64,000 bases of DNA from RYN-230 sp963829725. GTDB taxonomy: Bacteria; Actinomycetota; Actinomycetes; Streptosporangiales; Streptosporangiaceae. The stretch is taken from positions 372,001 through 436,000 of the forward strand of contig CAWHJW010000005.1 in the NCBI GenBank assembly GCA_963829725.1, given 5' to 3'. A model generated the notes under the pieces. The model made no database searches and was not told the DNA's origin. It worked only from the letters and a program-made list of their open reading frames with translations. The position numbers and the translations under genes are program-made. Positions 9,751 through 18,787 of the stretch are shown here, one piece after another (positions within the stretch are counted from its first letter, which is position 1; each line of letters starts with the position of its first letter).

Positions 9751-11437
9751 GTGAGCCCGCAGAGCCGACGACGAGAGCCCCCAGGCGGGCCGGGCCACCC
9801 AGGTCATGGGAAGGGACCGCGTTCGGTGATTCCCAGCGCCGCACCGCCCAACGCGTTGTTCGCCGAGATGCTCCGTGCTGCCCGCGAGCTGCTGGCGGTG
9901 CGCAGCCCGCTGGACGCGGAGCTCATGGTGAGCGAACTGCTCGGCACCTGGTGGGGTGAGCGGTCGCCACGCGCCGGGGGCGACGTCGAGGAGCTCGTCG
10001 GCGAGGGCCTGGTCAGTTACGCCGCCCAGCAGCGCAGCCCGGCCGCGCTCGCGCTGCTGTCCGGCATCGCCTGCCTGGGCACGCCGCGGCAGGCGATGCA
10101 GGCGGAAACGGCGGCGCTGGCCCTGATGGAACGCGGCGTGGTCCGGCCGCCGTGGGCCGAGCACGTCGGCGCCGTGACCGCTGGTGACAGCTACGTGAAC
10201 TCGGACGCCTATGGGGACCGCGACGAGGTCGTCTGCGTGTTCAGCTACGCCGGCGAGGAGCCGCACGCCCTGGTCATGGTGGTCAACTACAACGCCGAGG
10301 GGATGCTCCGGGACGGGTGGGTCACCTCGCAGGTGGACCGGTTGCTGGAGCGCTGCGCGGCGGCGGCTTGCGGCGCGGACGGCCAGCCAGGCCCGGTCCA
10401 CGTTCAGCCAGGTGGACCCGCCGCAGGCGCGGCGGCTGCTGGAGACGGCCCTGGCCGTGACCGAGGCCCGGAAGAGCCCGGCACCCAGTGACTCGTTCGC
10501 GTCCTACCACGCGTTCATCAGGGCCAGGATCCGGACGCTGCCGCCGTCCCGGCCCCGCTCGGCGGCCGGCAACGGCGCCGTCACCCGTCCCGGGCCAGGG
10601 CCCTGGGAGACCGGGCACGGCTCAGGCTGGGGCGGCGCGACGGCCCGGCGGCACGCCTGGACCCGGGACCGCCGCGCCATGCCGGTGGCCGAGTTCCTCG
10701 CCTCGGATGAGGCCGAGGACCTGTCGGACACCAGGGCGGCCAGCCGCTGCGCGGACCACATCATCGACTACGGCTGTGACCATGACTTCGGGCGGCCGCT
10801 GCGGATGAGCCCGGCGAAGGTGGAAACCTTCCTGCTCGACTGGCTGCCCCGCAAGGTCCTGCTGCCGTCCGCCGAGCAGCACGCGATGCCGCATGTGCTG
10901 GCCGCCTGGGTGCGCTGGGCAGGACGGCGGCAGGGGCTGCCCGCGGAGATGATCGCCCAGACGCTGGACGCGGTGTTCGACTCGATGGGCACCTTCGCTC
11001 AGGTGTACCGGGACCCCACCTCGTTCGGCCTGGATGCCGGGCTGGTGGCCCGGCTGCTGCCCGATGACGACCTGGAGGCGCTGCCCCGGCGCGCGTTCGC
11101 CTTCCCGGTGCTGCGCGGCATGTTCGGCGGCATCGACCTGGCCGGGCTGGACCCGGCACTGGTCGCGGACCGGCGCACCCTGCTCGCCGCCGATCACCAC
11201 GACGGGAACGGGCGGCCCAGCGGGCCGCTGCACATCGACCGGCATCTGGCTCTGGCCGACCGGCTATGGCGCGGTGACCCGCCGGAGCTGTGGGAGGCCG
11301 CGCAGCGGATGCTGGACCGCGGTGAGGACCGGCACGCCGTGCTGCACACCCTGATGTACGTGCTGCGCGACGCGGGCCCGGACGCCGCCAGCCTGATCGC
11401 CGCGCTCCAGGCGCTGCCGCCCGCTCCCCCGGACTGA
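9751..11437 (+). CDS. Conserved actinobacterial hypothetical protein, one frameshift
   Basis: About 561-residue soluble protein of unknown function. The N-terminal half contains NALFAEMLRAARELL, DAELMVSELLGTWWG, GIACLGTPRQAMQAE and DEVVCVFSYAGEEPHALVMV; the C-terminal half contains SDSFASYHAFIRARIRTLPP, RCADHIIDYGCDHDFGRPLR and RVYRDPTS-like helical segments ending in Ala/Leu-rich helices. The two halves are in different frames; one extra base near 10360-10370 (run of GCGGCGGCGGCTT) joins them so that LLERCAAA continues to LAARTASQARSTF. Start GTG 9751 has only a weak ribosome-binding site; GTG 9826 is an alternative. I recognise the arrangement as a conserved uncharacterised family but cannot name an activity. 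The stop codon lies in an 18-bp tandem duplication. Confidence 0.7.
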
Positions 11438-11463
11438 GCACCGCGCCCGGACTGAGCACCGCG
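11428..11463. repeat. 18-bp tandem duplication across a stop codon
   Basis: CCCGGACTGAGCACCGCG occurs twice head to tail (11428-11445, 11446-11463). The unit contains the TGA stop of the upstream gene, so a second in-frame TGA follows six codons later. Confidence 0.95.
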
Positions 11464-11547
11464 GCGGGGGCAGCCGCGGGCACGGGCCGTTGAGACGGCA
11501 GGAGTTTTCGCGGTGCCCGGTCAGGGAGCCGCGGCCGGCCGGCGGCC

Positions 11548-14052
11548 TCAGCCCTCGCCGGCGAAGGCCGCACCCAGCTCGCGGAAGGCGCCGCGCAGGT
11601 CGGCGGCCGAGACGGTGGTGAGGTCCGCGGCGCTGGCCTGATCGTCCAGGTGGGCCACCCGCACGTCGCGGGCCGCGCAGGCCCGCTCGAACAGGCTCCG
11701 GGCGAACCGGCCGTTCCCCAGCTCGTCGATCTGGCGGTGTTGTGCCGCCAGCGTGAAGATCTCCTCCAGCACCGGCAGCGCGTCCGGCTCGAAGCTGTCC
11801 CCGTGCTGCTCGGCGATGACACCGGCGATCCGGCACAGCTCACCGGGGGTGTAACTGGGGAAGCCGATCCGCACGCTGAACCGTGACCCGAGCCCGGGGT
11901 TGCTGTGCAGGAAGCGGTCCATGTCGGCCGGGTACCCGGCCAGCACGATCACCAGCCGGTCCCGGTCGTCCTCAGCCCGCTTGAGCAGCGTGGCCACCGC
12001 TTCCGAGCCGTAGGCGTCCCCGCCCGAGTAGCCGATGTTGTAGAGCGAGTAGGCCTCGTCGATGAACAGCACCCCGCCGAGCGCGGAGTCGATCAGCTTG
12101 CCCGTCTTGATCGCGGTCGAGCCGAGGTGCTCGCCGACCAGGTCGGCCCGGTGTGCCTCGATCACCTCCGGCCGGACCAGCAGCCCCAGCGCGGTGAAGA
12201 TCCGGCCGAGGATGCGGGCGACCGTGGTCTTGCCCGTCCCCGGGGGCCCGGTGAACACGAAATGCCGGACCGGGGGCTGGCTGGACAGGCCCTGCCGCTC
12301 CCGCAGCCGGGCCACCCGCAGCTGGGCCGCGATCTCGTGTACCTGGCGCTTGACCGGCTCTAGGCCAACCAGCTCATCGAGTTCCGCGAGCGCGCTGTCC
12401 AGGGTGGGCGCCTCGGTGTAGCCGCGGAACCGTGCGGTCAGCTCGGCCCCGGCCCGCTCCAGGTCCGCCGCCTCCAGCGTGGTCAGCTCGGCGGGCGTCG
12501 GCTCGGCCCCGTCCGCCATCACCCGGACGTCCCGCGCCCGGCCCGCCTTCTCCAGGAGGTTGCGCACGAAGCGCCCGTTGCCGAGCTCGTCGGCGAGCCG
12601 GCGGCGGCCGATATCCTCCATCATCCGCCACAGGGCCGGCCGGGCGTCCGCGTCGAGCATCTCCCCGCGCTGCTCCAGGTACAGCTCGGATAGCGCCATC
12701 AGCTCGGCCGGGCTGTAGCTCGGGAACTTGACCCGGAGGCCGAACCGGGAGTTCAGCCCGGGGTTGCTGGCCAGGAAGCCCTCCATCTGCTTCTCGTAGC
12801 CGGCCAGGATGATGATGAGCTCGGACCGGTTGTCCTCGGCCCGCTTGAGCAGCGCCTGGACCGCCTCGTGGCCGAACCGGTCCCCCTGGCCCTCACTCTC
12901 GTTCACCAGGCTGTAGGCCTCGTCGATGAACAGGACCCCGCCCATTGCACTGTTCACCAGGTCGTTCGTCTTGATGGCGGTGGCGCCAAGGTACTCACCG
13001 ACCAGGTCGGCGCGCTGCGCCTCCACCACCGCCGGGGTGTCCAGCAGCCCGAAGGCATAGAAGATCTTCGCGATGACCCGGGCGACCGATGTCTTCCCGG
13101 TACCCGGCGGCCCGAGGAAGACGAAGTGCTGCATCGGCTTGCCGGTGTCGTAGCCGGCCATGGCCCGCCGCCGGGCGGCCTCCACCGAGGCAGTGATCTG
13201 GCGGACCTGTTCCTTGACCGATTCCAGGCCGATCATGTTCTCGAGCTCGGCCATGGCCTGGGCCACAGTGATCTCGGGCGGCTGCGGGTCAGCGCCGGCC
13301 CGCTCGCGCGCCGCCGTGGCATCCGCCGGGCGCACCGCGCCTTCCGCGGTCTGCACCACCCGGGCGGGATCCCCCGGCCGGCCGCCGCGCCCGGAGCCCG
13401 GGTACCCGGTGGTCCGGGCGCCGGGGCGGGGCGCCACGGCCGCGCTCCCAGGGCGGTGCGGCGCCGCGAGCGCGCCGCTCCGGGCCTGCTGGCGGCTGCG
13501 CGCCCGCGCCTCCTGCTGCGACTTGCCCAGCCGCCAGAGGAGCACACAGAGCGCGAGACCCCAGGCGATCGCGTCGCCGATCACCGGCCGGCTGGTCGCC
13601 AGCCACCAGGCCAGCAGGCCTGGCGGGAGCGACCAGACCATAGCCCACGCCACCGTCCGGCAGGGCACGTAGCGGCGGGAGATCGCCGGGGCGTGCGCCG
13701 CCGGGACGGCCACGCAGGGCAGGAGCGCCAGCGGGACGATCGCGGACCCGACCCGGTTGGTGACGGCGGCGACGAGGAGCACCGCCACCAGGCCCCAGAC
13801 GGCGACGAAGACGGAGGCGAGCACCCGCCGGCTGCCCTGCCACGCAGCGACCGGCCCGTAACCAAGTGCAATCGCGATGACCAGGTCCCAGACCCGCGCG
13901 CCGAGGCTGAACGAGCCGACGATCAAGGCGACCAGCACGATGACCAGCAGGATCTTCACCGGCAACGGGGCTACGGCGATGGACCGGCGCACGCGCTCAA
14001 GCCCTTCCCGCGCCATTCGCCCGCCAGGTACGGACCTGTCCTCTGGCCGCAT
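11548..14052 (-). CDS. Membrane-anchored tandem AAA+ ATPase (CbbX/SpoVK type)
   Basis: 834 aa from ATG 14052 with GAGGGAG 5 nt upstream. The N-terminal ~175 residues contain several hydrophobic segments (around 33-50, 55-66, 79-96, 103-118 and 134-172), followed by a Gly/Pro/Arg-rich linker. Two CbbX-like AAA+ modules follow: module 1 has Walker A GPPGTGKT at 314-321 and Walker B GGVLFIDEAYS near 371-381; module 2 has GPPGTGKT at 602-609 and GGVLFIDEAYS near 659-669. Each has the sensor segment NPGLxSRF and the DELGNGRFxRxL signature. CbbX/SpoVK relatives remodel protein complexes; EccA of type VII secretion is also related, but no ESX genes are nearby. Both modules look ATP-competent. Confidence 0.88.
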   Translation of the reverse strand: MRPEDRSVPGGRMAREGLERVRRSIAVAPLPVKILLVIVLVALIVGSFSLGARVWDLVIAIALGYGPVAAWQGSRRVLASVFVAVWGLVAVLLVAAVTNRVGSAIVPLALLPCVAVPAAHAPAISRRYVPCRTVAWAMVWSLPPGLLAWWLATSRPVIGDAIAWGLALCVLLWRLGKSQQEARARSRQQARSGALAAPHRPGSAAVAPRPGARTTGYPGSGRGGRPGDPARVVQTAEGAVRPADATAARERAGADPQPPEITVAQAMAELENMIGLESVKEQVRQITASVEAARRRAMAGYDTGKPMQHFVFLGPPGTGKTSVARVIAKIFYAFGLLDTPAVVEAQRADLVGEYLGATAIKTNDLVNSAMGGVLFIDEAYSLVNESEGQGDRFGHEAVQALLKRAEDNRSELIIILAGYEKQMEGFLASNPGLNSRFGLRVKFPSYSPAELMALSELYLEQRGEMLDADARPALWRMMEDIGRRRLADELGNGRFVRNLLEKAGRARDVRVMADGAEPTPAELTTLEAADLERAGAELTARFRGYTEAPTLDSALAELDELVGLEPVKRQVHEIAAQLRVARLRERQGLSSQPPVRHFVFTGPPGTGKTTVARILGRIFTALGLLVRPEVIEAHRADLVGEHLGSTAIKTGKLIDSALGGVLFIDEAYSLYNIGYSGGDAYGSEAVATLLKRAEDDRDRLVIVLAGYPADMDRFLHSNPGLGSRFSVRIGFPSYTPGELCRIAGVIAEQHGDSFEPDALPVLEEIFTLAAQHRQIDELGNGRFARSLFERACAARDVRVAHLDDQASAADLTTVSAADLRGAFRELGAAFAGEG

Positions 14053-14316
14053 CTTGCTCCCTCGTGCCGTTCCCTGTATAGCGCAATTACCACGCGCTTA
14101 CAGCGACACACAACCAGATACCGGCAGAGAATGGCCAGGCCAGATTCTGCCACGCCGGCCCGGCGGGGGGATGACCCCGCCGGTACTGCCCCCACGCGCC
14201 GTCGCTGACAGGGTAATCGACACACGGGCCGCGGGCGTCTCTGCGGATGATCTGGAGTTTCTGCGGGATAGCCCTGGGGCGGCTGTGCGGAATATATGCC
14301 GCACTTCGGGGACCGC

Positions 14317-15177
14317 TCAGGCTTCGAGACCGTCCACGAACGAGTAGGGCGGCCACGGGCCGTTCAGTTCGGCGCGCATCCCGGCCTGCCGGGCGGTGAG
14401 ACCGTGCAGTACGGCGGTGAACCCGGCGGCCCGGTCGGGATCCAGGAGATAGGCGGCGTTCAGCGCCATCCACTCGCCACGGTCGGCGAAGTGCGGATCC
14501 TCGGCCGGCTGCCGCCGCGCGGACTCGGCCACGTCGCTCAGGGCCACGTCGATGAGGTCCGCGGCCGCCTCCGCCTCGGCCACCGCCTCCGGATCGCCCG
14601 GCCGGGCGTAGATCTGCACCCCCCACTCCACCCGGTTGCGGAACTTCTCCAGCAGCTCGGTGAATTCTCCTCGCCGGCTGCCCAGCAGGGCCCGCACGGT
14701 GGTGTCATCCGGGTGCAGCGTGGCGAGCCGGAGCGGCAGCACCGGGCCGCCCGCCGCGGCGCGCTCGATGACCCGGTGATGAGCCCGGCCGACCCGCTCG
14801 ATGTTGTCCAGCCCGCCGAGCAGGCTGGCCAGCGCCTGCTCGCCGAACGTCCGGGCATCCACCGATCCGACCACCGCGGTGAGGCCGGCCGCGGTCACCG
14901 CGCGCACCGGCTCGCGGCCCACGCCGGTCATCCCGTCCAGCTGGCCGGGGCGGAGGCCGTCAGTGATGGCATAGACCCAGATCACCTCGTCGGGCAGGGC
15001 ACCCGGGGGCGGCGTGGCCAGGGCGTGGCCAGCCGCCGTGCGGCTGTTCCAGGGCCGGGCAGCCCGGTGCGTGCCCGGCCTGCGGGACGGCGGCCGGCTG
15101 GCCGGCATCCGGGCCGCAGGCAGCCTGGCCGCCGGCCGCCGGGCCGCACTCTGGCTCGTCATCATCGTCAGTGCCAT
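14317..15177 (-). CDS. Gas vesicle GvpL/GvpF family protein (orphan)
   Basis: 286 aa from ATG 15177 (GCGGAGGAG 5 nt upstream; a longer frame to 15213 is less likely). After a 60-residue basic, low-complexity leader comes the GvpL/F core: EVIWVYAITDGLRP, GLTAVVGSVDARTFGE, HHRVIERAAAGGPVLPLRLA, FRNRVEWGVQIYARP and the family end NGPWPPYSFVDGLEA. GvpL/F proteins are minor components needed for gas-vesicle assembly. No gvpA or other gvp gene is in the window, so a different role or a distant partner cluster is possible. The 260 bp between this gene and the AAA+ gene hold no other gene. Confidence 0.85.
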   Translation of the reverse strand: MALTMMTSQSAARRPAARLPAARMPASRPPSRRPGTHRAARPWNSRTAAGHALATPPPGALPDEVIWVYAITDGLRPGQLDGMTGVGREPVRAVTAAGLTAVVGSVDARTFGEQALASLLGGLDNIERVGRAHHRVIERAAAGGPVLPLRLATLHPDDTTVRALLGSRRGEFTELLEKFRNRVEWGVQIYARPGDPEAVAEAEAAADLIDVALSDVAESARRQPAEDPHFADRGEWMALNAAYLLDPDRAAGFTAVLHGLTARQAGMRAELNGPWPPYSFVDGLEA

Positions 15178-15396
15178 GTCACTCCTCCGCGGAGCGTCCG
15201 CCCCTGCTCGCAAGCGTCCAGCCTGGCCGGTGGCGGCCGGTAACGGCGGCAGAATGTCCGCTAGATCACTTATCCGTAATGTGCACCTACTAGCAGCGCC
15301 CGAGGGTCAGCCACCCCGCGGTCGGTCAGCGCCGTCACGCCCGTCAGCACGTCGTCCACCTCGGGATCCCGCCCCCGGGTGGGACCGGGCCGCCCC

Positions 15397-15440
15397 TTGA
15401 CATCCCTTGAGATAACCGCTATCTATATGGCTAGCCGTTA
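15397..15440 (+). promoter_or_regulatory. Promoter and PadR-type operator of the padR-ABC operon
   Basis: Consensus -35 TTGACA (15397-15402), 17-bp spacer and -10 TATCTA (15420-15425). A dyad with arms TAACCGCTA (15413-15421) and TAGCCGTTA (15432-15440), 8 of 9 positions complementary, covers the -10. The ribosome-binding site GAGGAGAGAGGGAG follows. The layout fits autorepression by the PadR product. Confidence 0.75.
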
Positions 15441-15456
15441 GAGGAGAGAGGGAGCC

Positions 15457-15984
15457 GTGCAGCAGGAAGTGGTGCTGGCGATGCTGGCCAAGGAGCCGTC
15501 GCACGGCTACCAGCTCCGCGCGCGGCTGCAGCAGGCGCTCGGACCGGCGGGGGACGCGATGAACGCCGGGCAGATCTACGTCACGCTATCGCGGCTGGAG
15601 AAGGCCGGGCTGGTCACCTGCGAGCAGGCGGCGGGCCTGCCGGACCGCCCGGACCGCAAGGTATACGCGCTGACGGCGCCCGGGCAGCAGCGGGTCAGTA
15701 CCTGGATCACCGAGGTGAGCTGGCCCGGGCCGGGCCTGGCGGAATTCCATCTCAAGCTGATCGCGGCCGCCGCGGCCAGGCTGGCCGACCCGCTGGCGAT
15801 CATCGACGCGCAGCGCCGGGAACTTCTGCGCCGGCTGCGGGATGCCCAGCGCGCGGCGATGGCCGGGCCGGACCGCCCGGACGCGGCACTGCTGCTGGAG
15901 GGCATCGTGCTCCGGCTGCAGGCAGACCTGCGCTGGCTGGAAGCGTGCGAGCGGAACTGGACCGACCGGAAGGACCGGCCATGA
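15457..15984 (+). CDS. PadR family transcriptional regulator
   Basis: 175-aa winged-helix repressor starting GTG 15457 directly after a purine-rich ribosome-binding site. The N-terminal wHTH is clear (VVLAMLAKEPSHGYQLRARL, GQIYVTLSRLEKAGLVTCEQ, DRKVYALTAPGQQRVSTWI), followed by the C-terminal helical dimerisation domain (REARRRLRDAQRAA-type, here RRELLRRLRDAQRAAMAG). PadR proteins are typically ligand-released repressors of drug efflux. Its stop overlaps the ATG of the ABC ATPase gene (ATGA), so the three genes form one operon, probably controlled at the dyad over the -10. Confidence 0.92.
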   Translation: MQQEVVLAMLAKEPSHGYQLRARLQQALGPAGDAMNAGQIYVTLSRLEKAGLVTCEQAAGLPDRPDRKVYALTAPGQQRVSTWITEVSWPGPGLAEFHLKLIAAAAARLADPLAIIDAQRRELLRRLRDAQRAAMAGPDRPDAALLLEGIVLRLQADLRWLEACERNWTDRKDRP

Positions 15985-16727
15985 ACGGCATAGACGGCAC
16001 GCCGGTGCTGCGCGCCCGCGGGCTGCGCAAGGACTACGGCCGGGACGCCGGCCTGGTCCGCGCGGTCGACGGGGTGGACCTGGACGTCGCGCCGGGCGAG
16101 ACGCTGGCGGTGATGGGGCCGAGCGGGTGCGGGAAGTCGACGCTGCTGCACCTGCTCGGCGGGCTGGACCGGCCCACCGCCGGGCAGATCTGGCTGGCCG
16201 GCCAGCGGGCCGACCGGCTCTCCGAAAGGGCGCTGGCCCGGCTGCGGCGCGACGCGGCCGGGTTCGTGTTCCAGGCCTTTCACCTGATGGACGAGCTGAC
16301 CGCGGCAGAGAACGTCGAGCTGCCCGCGCTGCTGGCCGGGCGCTCACCGCGCGTCGCCCGGCGGCGGGCCGCGGACCTGCTGGAACGGGTCGGGCTGGCC
16401 GACCGCGCCCGATTCCTGCCGTCAGCGCTGTCCGGGGGCCAGCGCCAGCGCGTCGCCATCGCCCGGGCGCTCGCCAACGAGCCCGCCGTGGTCCTGGCCG
16501 ACGAGCCGACCGGCAACCTCGACAGCGCAGCCACCCTGGACGTGCTCCGCCTCTTCGACAGCCTGCACACGGCCGGGCAGACCCTGATCATCGTCACCCA
16601 CGACTCCCGGATCGCGGCCACCGCCGACCGTCTCATCGGCATGCGCGACGGGGCCTTCGCCGACGAGACCCGGCTGACCGGCAGCACCACCGGCAGCCTC
16701 GGCGCCCTCGCCGGGCTCGAGGGCTGA
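15981..16727 (+). CDS. ABC transporter ATP-binding protein (MacB/LolD type)
   Basis: 248-aa ATPase from ATG 15981, translationally coupled to padR. Walker A GPSGCGKST, Q-loop FVFQAFHLMDELTAAEN, ABC signature LSGGQRQRVAIARAL, Walker B VVLADEPTGNLD and switch His IIVTHD are all intact. The FtsX-type permease encoded next is its membrane partner. Such MacB/LolD-like pairs export peptides, lipoproteins or antibiotics; the substrate is not evident here. Confidence 0.95.
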   Translation: MNGIDGTPVLRARGLRKDYGRDAGLVRAVDGVDLDVAPGETLAVMGPSGCGKSTLLHLLGGLDRPTAGQIWLAGQRADRLSERALARLRRDAAGFVFQAFHLMDELTAAENVELPALLAGRSPRVARRRAADLLERVGLADRARFLPSALSGGQRQRVAIARALANEPAVVLADEPTGNLDSAATLDVLRLFDSLHTAGQTLIIVTHDSRIAATADRLIGMRDGAFADETRLTGSTTGSLGALAGLEG

Positions 16728-16730
16728 CCG

Positions 16731-18587
16731 GTGGGCCAGGTCCTGCTCGTCTGGCGCCTCGCGGTGAAGGACATCCGTCACCGGCCCGCCCAGGCCATCC
16801 TCCTGCTGCTCGCCATCGCCGCCGGGACCGCGACGCTGGCGCTCGGGCTCGCGCTCCAGGGCACGACGGACAACCCGTACGCGAGGACCCGCGCGGCAAC
16901 GAACGGGCCGGATATCGTGACCTCCCTCCTCCCGGACGGCTCTACTGCCCCGGCGCCGGCCACCACGGCCCGCCCCGGCGGTCCGGGCGGCCCGAGTGGC
17001 CCCGGGACGCCCGATGTGGGCGGGCTGGTGTCCCTCGAGCATGCCCCGGGGGTGTCCGCGCACAGCGGGCCGTTCCCCGTGACCTGGACATTGCTCCGGA
17101 CGGGTCACACGACGGGAGGCGCCGAGGTGGAAGGGCGGAGCACCGCGCCCTCGTCCGTCGACCAGCCGGAGCTGATCCAGGGCACCTGGGTCCGGCCCGG
17201 CGGGGTGGTCGTCGAGGCCGCGTTCGCGGACGCGCTCGGCCTTCACGTCGGTGACCGGCTGAGCCTGGGCGGGAACTCATTCGAGGTGGCCGGTACGGCG
17301 GTCACCGCTGCTGTCCCCGACTATCCGGGCACCTGCGGCTCCCCCCTCGGCTGCTTCCTGACGGGGCGCCTCAGCTCCACACGGCCCGGCCTGGTCTGGG
17401 CGACCGAAGCCGATGCCGGGCACATTGCGCGCGCGGCGGCCTCCACGCCCGTCGCTTACTTCCTGAACCTGAAGCTCAGCGATCCGGCCCGGGCGAGCGC
17501 GTTCGCCGGCCGCTACAACGCCAGTGCCGTACCAACAGCACCGTACCTGTATTCCTGGCAGAGCATCCGCGACGGGGACGCGCAGGTGATCGCCAGGATG
17601 CAGCTAGTCCTCTTCACGGGGAGCTGGCTGCTTGCCCTCCTGGCGCTCGCGAGTGTGGTGGTGCTCGTCGGCGGCCGCATGGCCGAGCAGACCCGCCGGG
17701 TGGGCCTGCTGAAGGCGGTCGGCGGCACGCCGCGGCTGGTCGCCGTCGTGCTGCTGTCCGAGCACGTGCTCGTCGGCCTGTGCGCCGCCGGGGCAGGGCT
17801 GGCTGCCGGATGGCTGGCGGCACCATTGCTCGACGGACCGGGGGCAGGCCTCCTCGGCGCCCCGAGCGCCCCGTCGCTCAGCGCCTCCACGGTCGGCCTG
17901 GTGATCGCGCTGGCGCTGGTGGTGGCCGTCGTGGCCACGTTCGTGCCGGCGATCCGGGCCGCGCGCCAGAGCACGGTCGCCGCACTCGAGGACTCGGCCC
18001 GGGCACCACGGCGCCGGGCCGCGGTGATCAGGCTGTCAGCGCACCTGCCAGCGCCGCTCCTCCTCGGCGCACGGCTGGCCATTCGCCGCCCGTGGCGGCT
18101 GCTGCTGAGCGTGTTCAGCATCGCCGTCACCGCCAGCGGCCTCGTGGCCGTGCTGATCCTGCATGCGACGGTGGGGAGCTCGTCCCTCGGTCCCCGGCTG
18201 GCCCAGGCGACCACCATCATCTCGGTCATGCTCGTCATCCTGGCCACGGTCAACGCCGTCTTGGTCGCCTGGGCGACATCGCTGGACACACGGCACTCGG
18301 CCGCTCTCGCCCGTGCCCTCGGCAGCACGCCAGGCCAGATCACGACCGGCCTGTCCATGGCCCAGCTGCTCCCGGCCCTGGCCGGGGCGCTGCTCGGCAT
18401 CCCCGGCGGGGTCGTCATCTACGACGCCGCGAGGAACGGCCCGGGCCCGATGACGATCCCGCCTGTCCTCTGGCTTGCCGCGATAGTCGCCGGGACGCTG
18501 CTGGCCGTCGCCGTGCTCACCGCCATCCCGGCCCGCATCAGCGCACGCCGGCCCGTGACTGAAGTGCTGCAGGCTGAGGCCGCGTGA
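16731..18587 (+). CDS. ABC transporter permease, FtsX/MacB family
   Basis: 618-aa membrane protein starting GTG 16731, 3 bp after the ATPase stop. An N-terminal membrane helix (AILLLLAIAAGTATLALGLAL) is followed by a MacB-type extracellular domain (residues ~45-290) and then an FtsX core with three helices (GSWLLALLALASVVVLVGG, LSEHVLVGLCAAGAGLAAGW, VGLVIALALVVAVVATFVPA), and a second set of FtsX helices from about residue 450. This 1+3+~4 helix layout is normal for single-chain actinobacterial exporters of the family. Probably functions as a homodimer-like full transporter with the preceding ATPase. Confidence 0.92.
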   Translation: MGQVLLVWRLAVKDIRHRPAQAILLLLAIAAGTATLALGLALQGTTDNPYARTRAATNGPDIVTSLLPDGSTAPAPATTARPGGPGGPSGPGTPDVGGLVSLEHAPGVSAHSGPFPVTWTLLRTGHTTGGAEVEGRSTAPSSVDQPELIQGTWVRPGGVVVEAAFADALGLHVGDRLSLGGNSFEVAGTAVTAAVPDYPGTCGSPLGCFLTGRLSSTRPGLVWATEADAGHIARAAASTPVAYFLNLKLSDPARASAFAGRYNASAVPTAPYLYSWQSIRDGDAQVIARMQLVLFTGSWLLALLALASVVVLVGGRMAEQTRRVGLLKAVGGTPRLVAVVLLSEHVLVGLCAAGAGLAAGWLAAPLLDGPGAGLLGAPSAPSLSASTVGLVIALALVVAVVATFVPAIRAARQSTVAALEDSARAPRRRAAVIRLSAHLPAPLLLGARLAIRRPWRLLLSVFSIAVTASGLVAVLILHATVGSSSLGPRLAQATTIISVMLVILATVNAVLVAWATSLDTRHSAALARALGSTPGQITTGLSMAQLLPALAGALLGIPGGVVIYDAARNGPGPMTIPPVLWLAAIVAGTLLAVAVLTAIPARISARRPVTEVLQAEAA

Positions 18588-18693
18588 CCAGATGGCCAGC
18601 CCTCATGGAGGGCCGCCGCCCGCTTGGGCAGCTGCGCGAAAACCTCCCCAGCAAACCCGCTAAAGGTCCTAGGCCGACAACACGACTTTGGCT

Positions 18694-18726
18694 GGGCTGG
18701 CCCAAGCCGTATGCTCGGGCCAGCCC
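18694..18726. terminator. Hairpin terminator between the ABC operon and nrdJ
   Basis: Perfect 10-bp arms GGGCTGGCCC/GGGCCAGCCC with a 13-nt loop, in the gap of 200 bp between two converging genes. No T-tract. Confidence 0.6.
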
Positions 18727-18787
18727 ACACCCTCCGCGCACAGAGCCAAACCGGCTGCTGTTACACCAGGTGCGATACCGCTCAGTT

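Noticed and set aside
11548..14052. EccA of a type VII secretion system
   Set aside because: The ATPase has two CbbX-like modules and membrane helices rather than the EccA TPR region, and no ESX genes are nearby.
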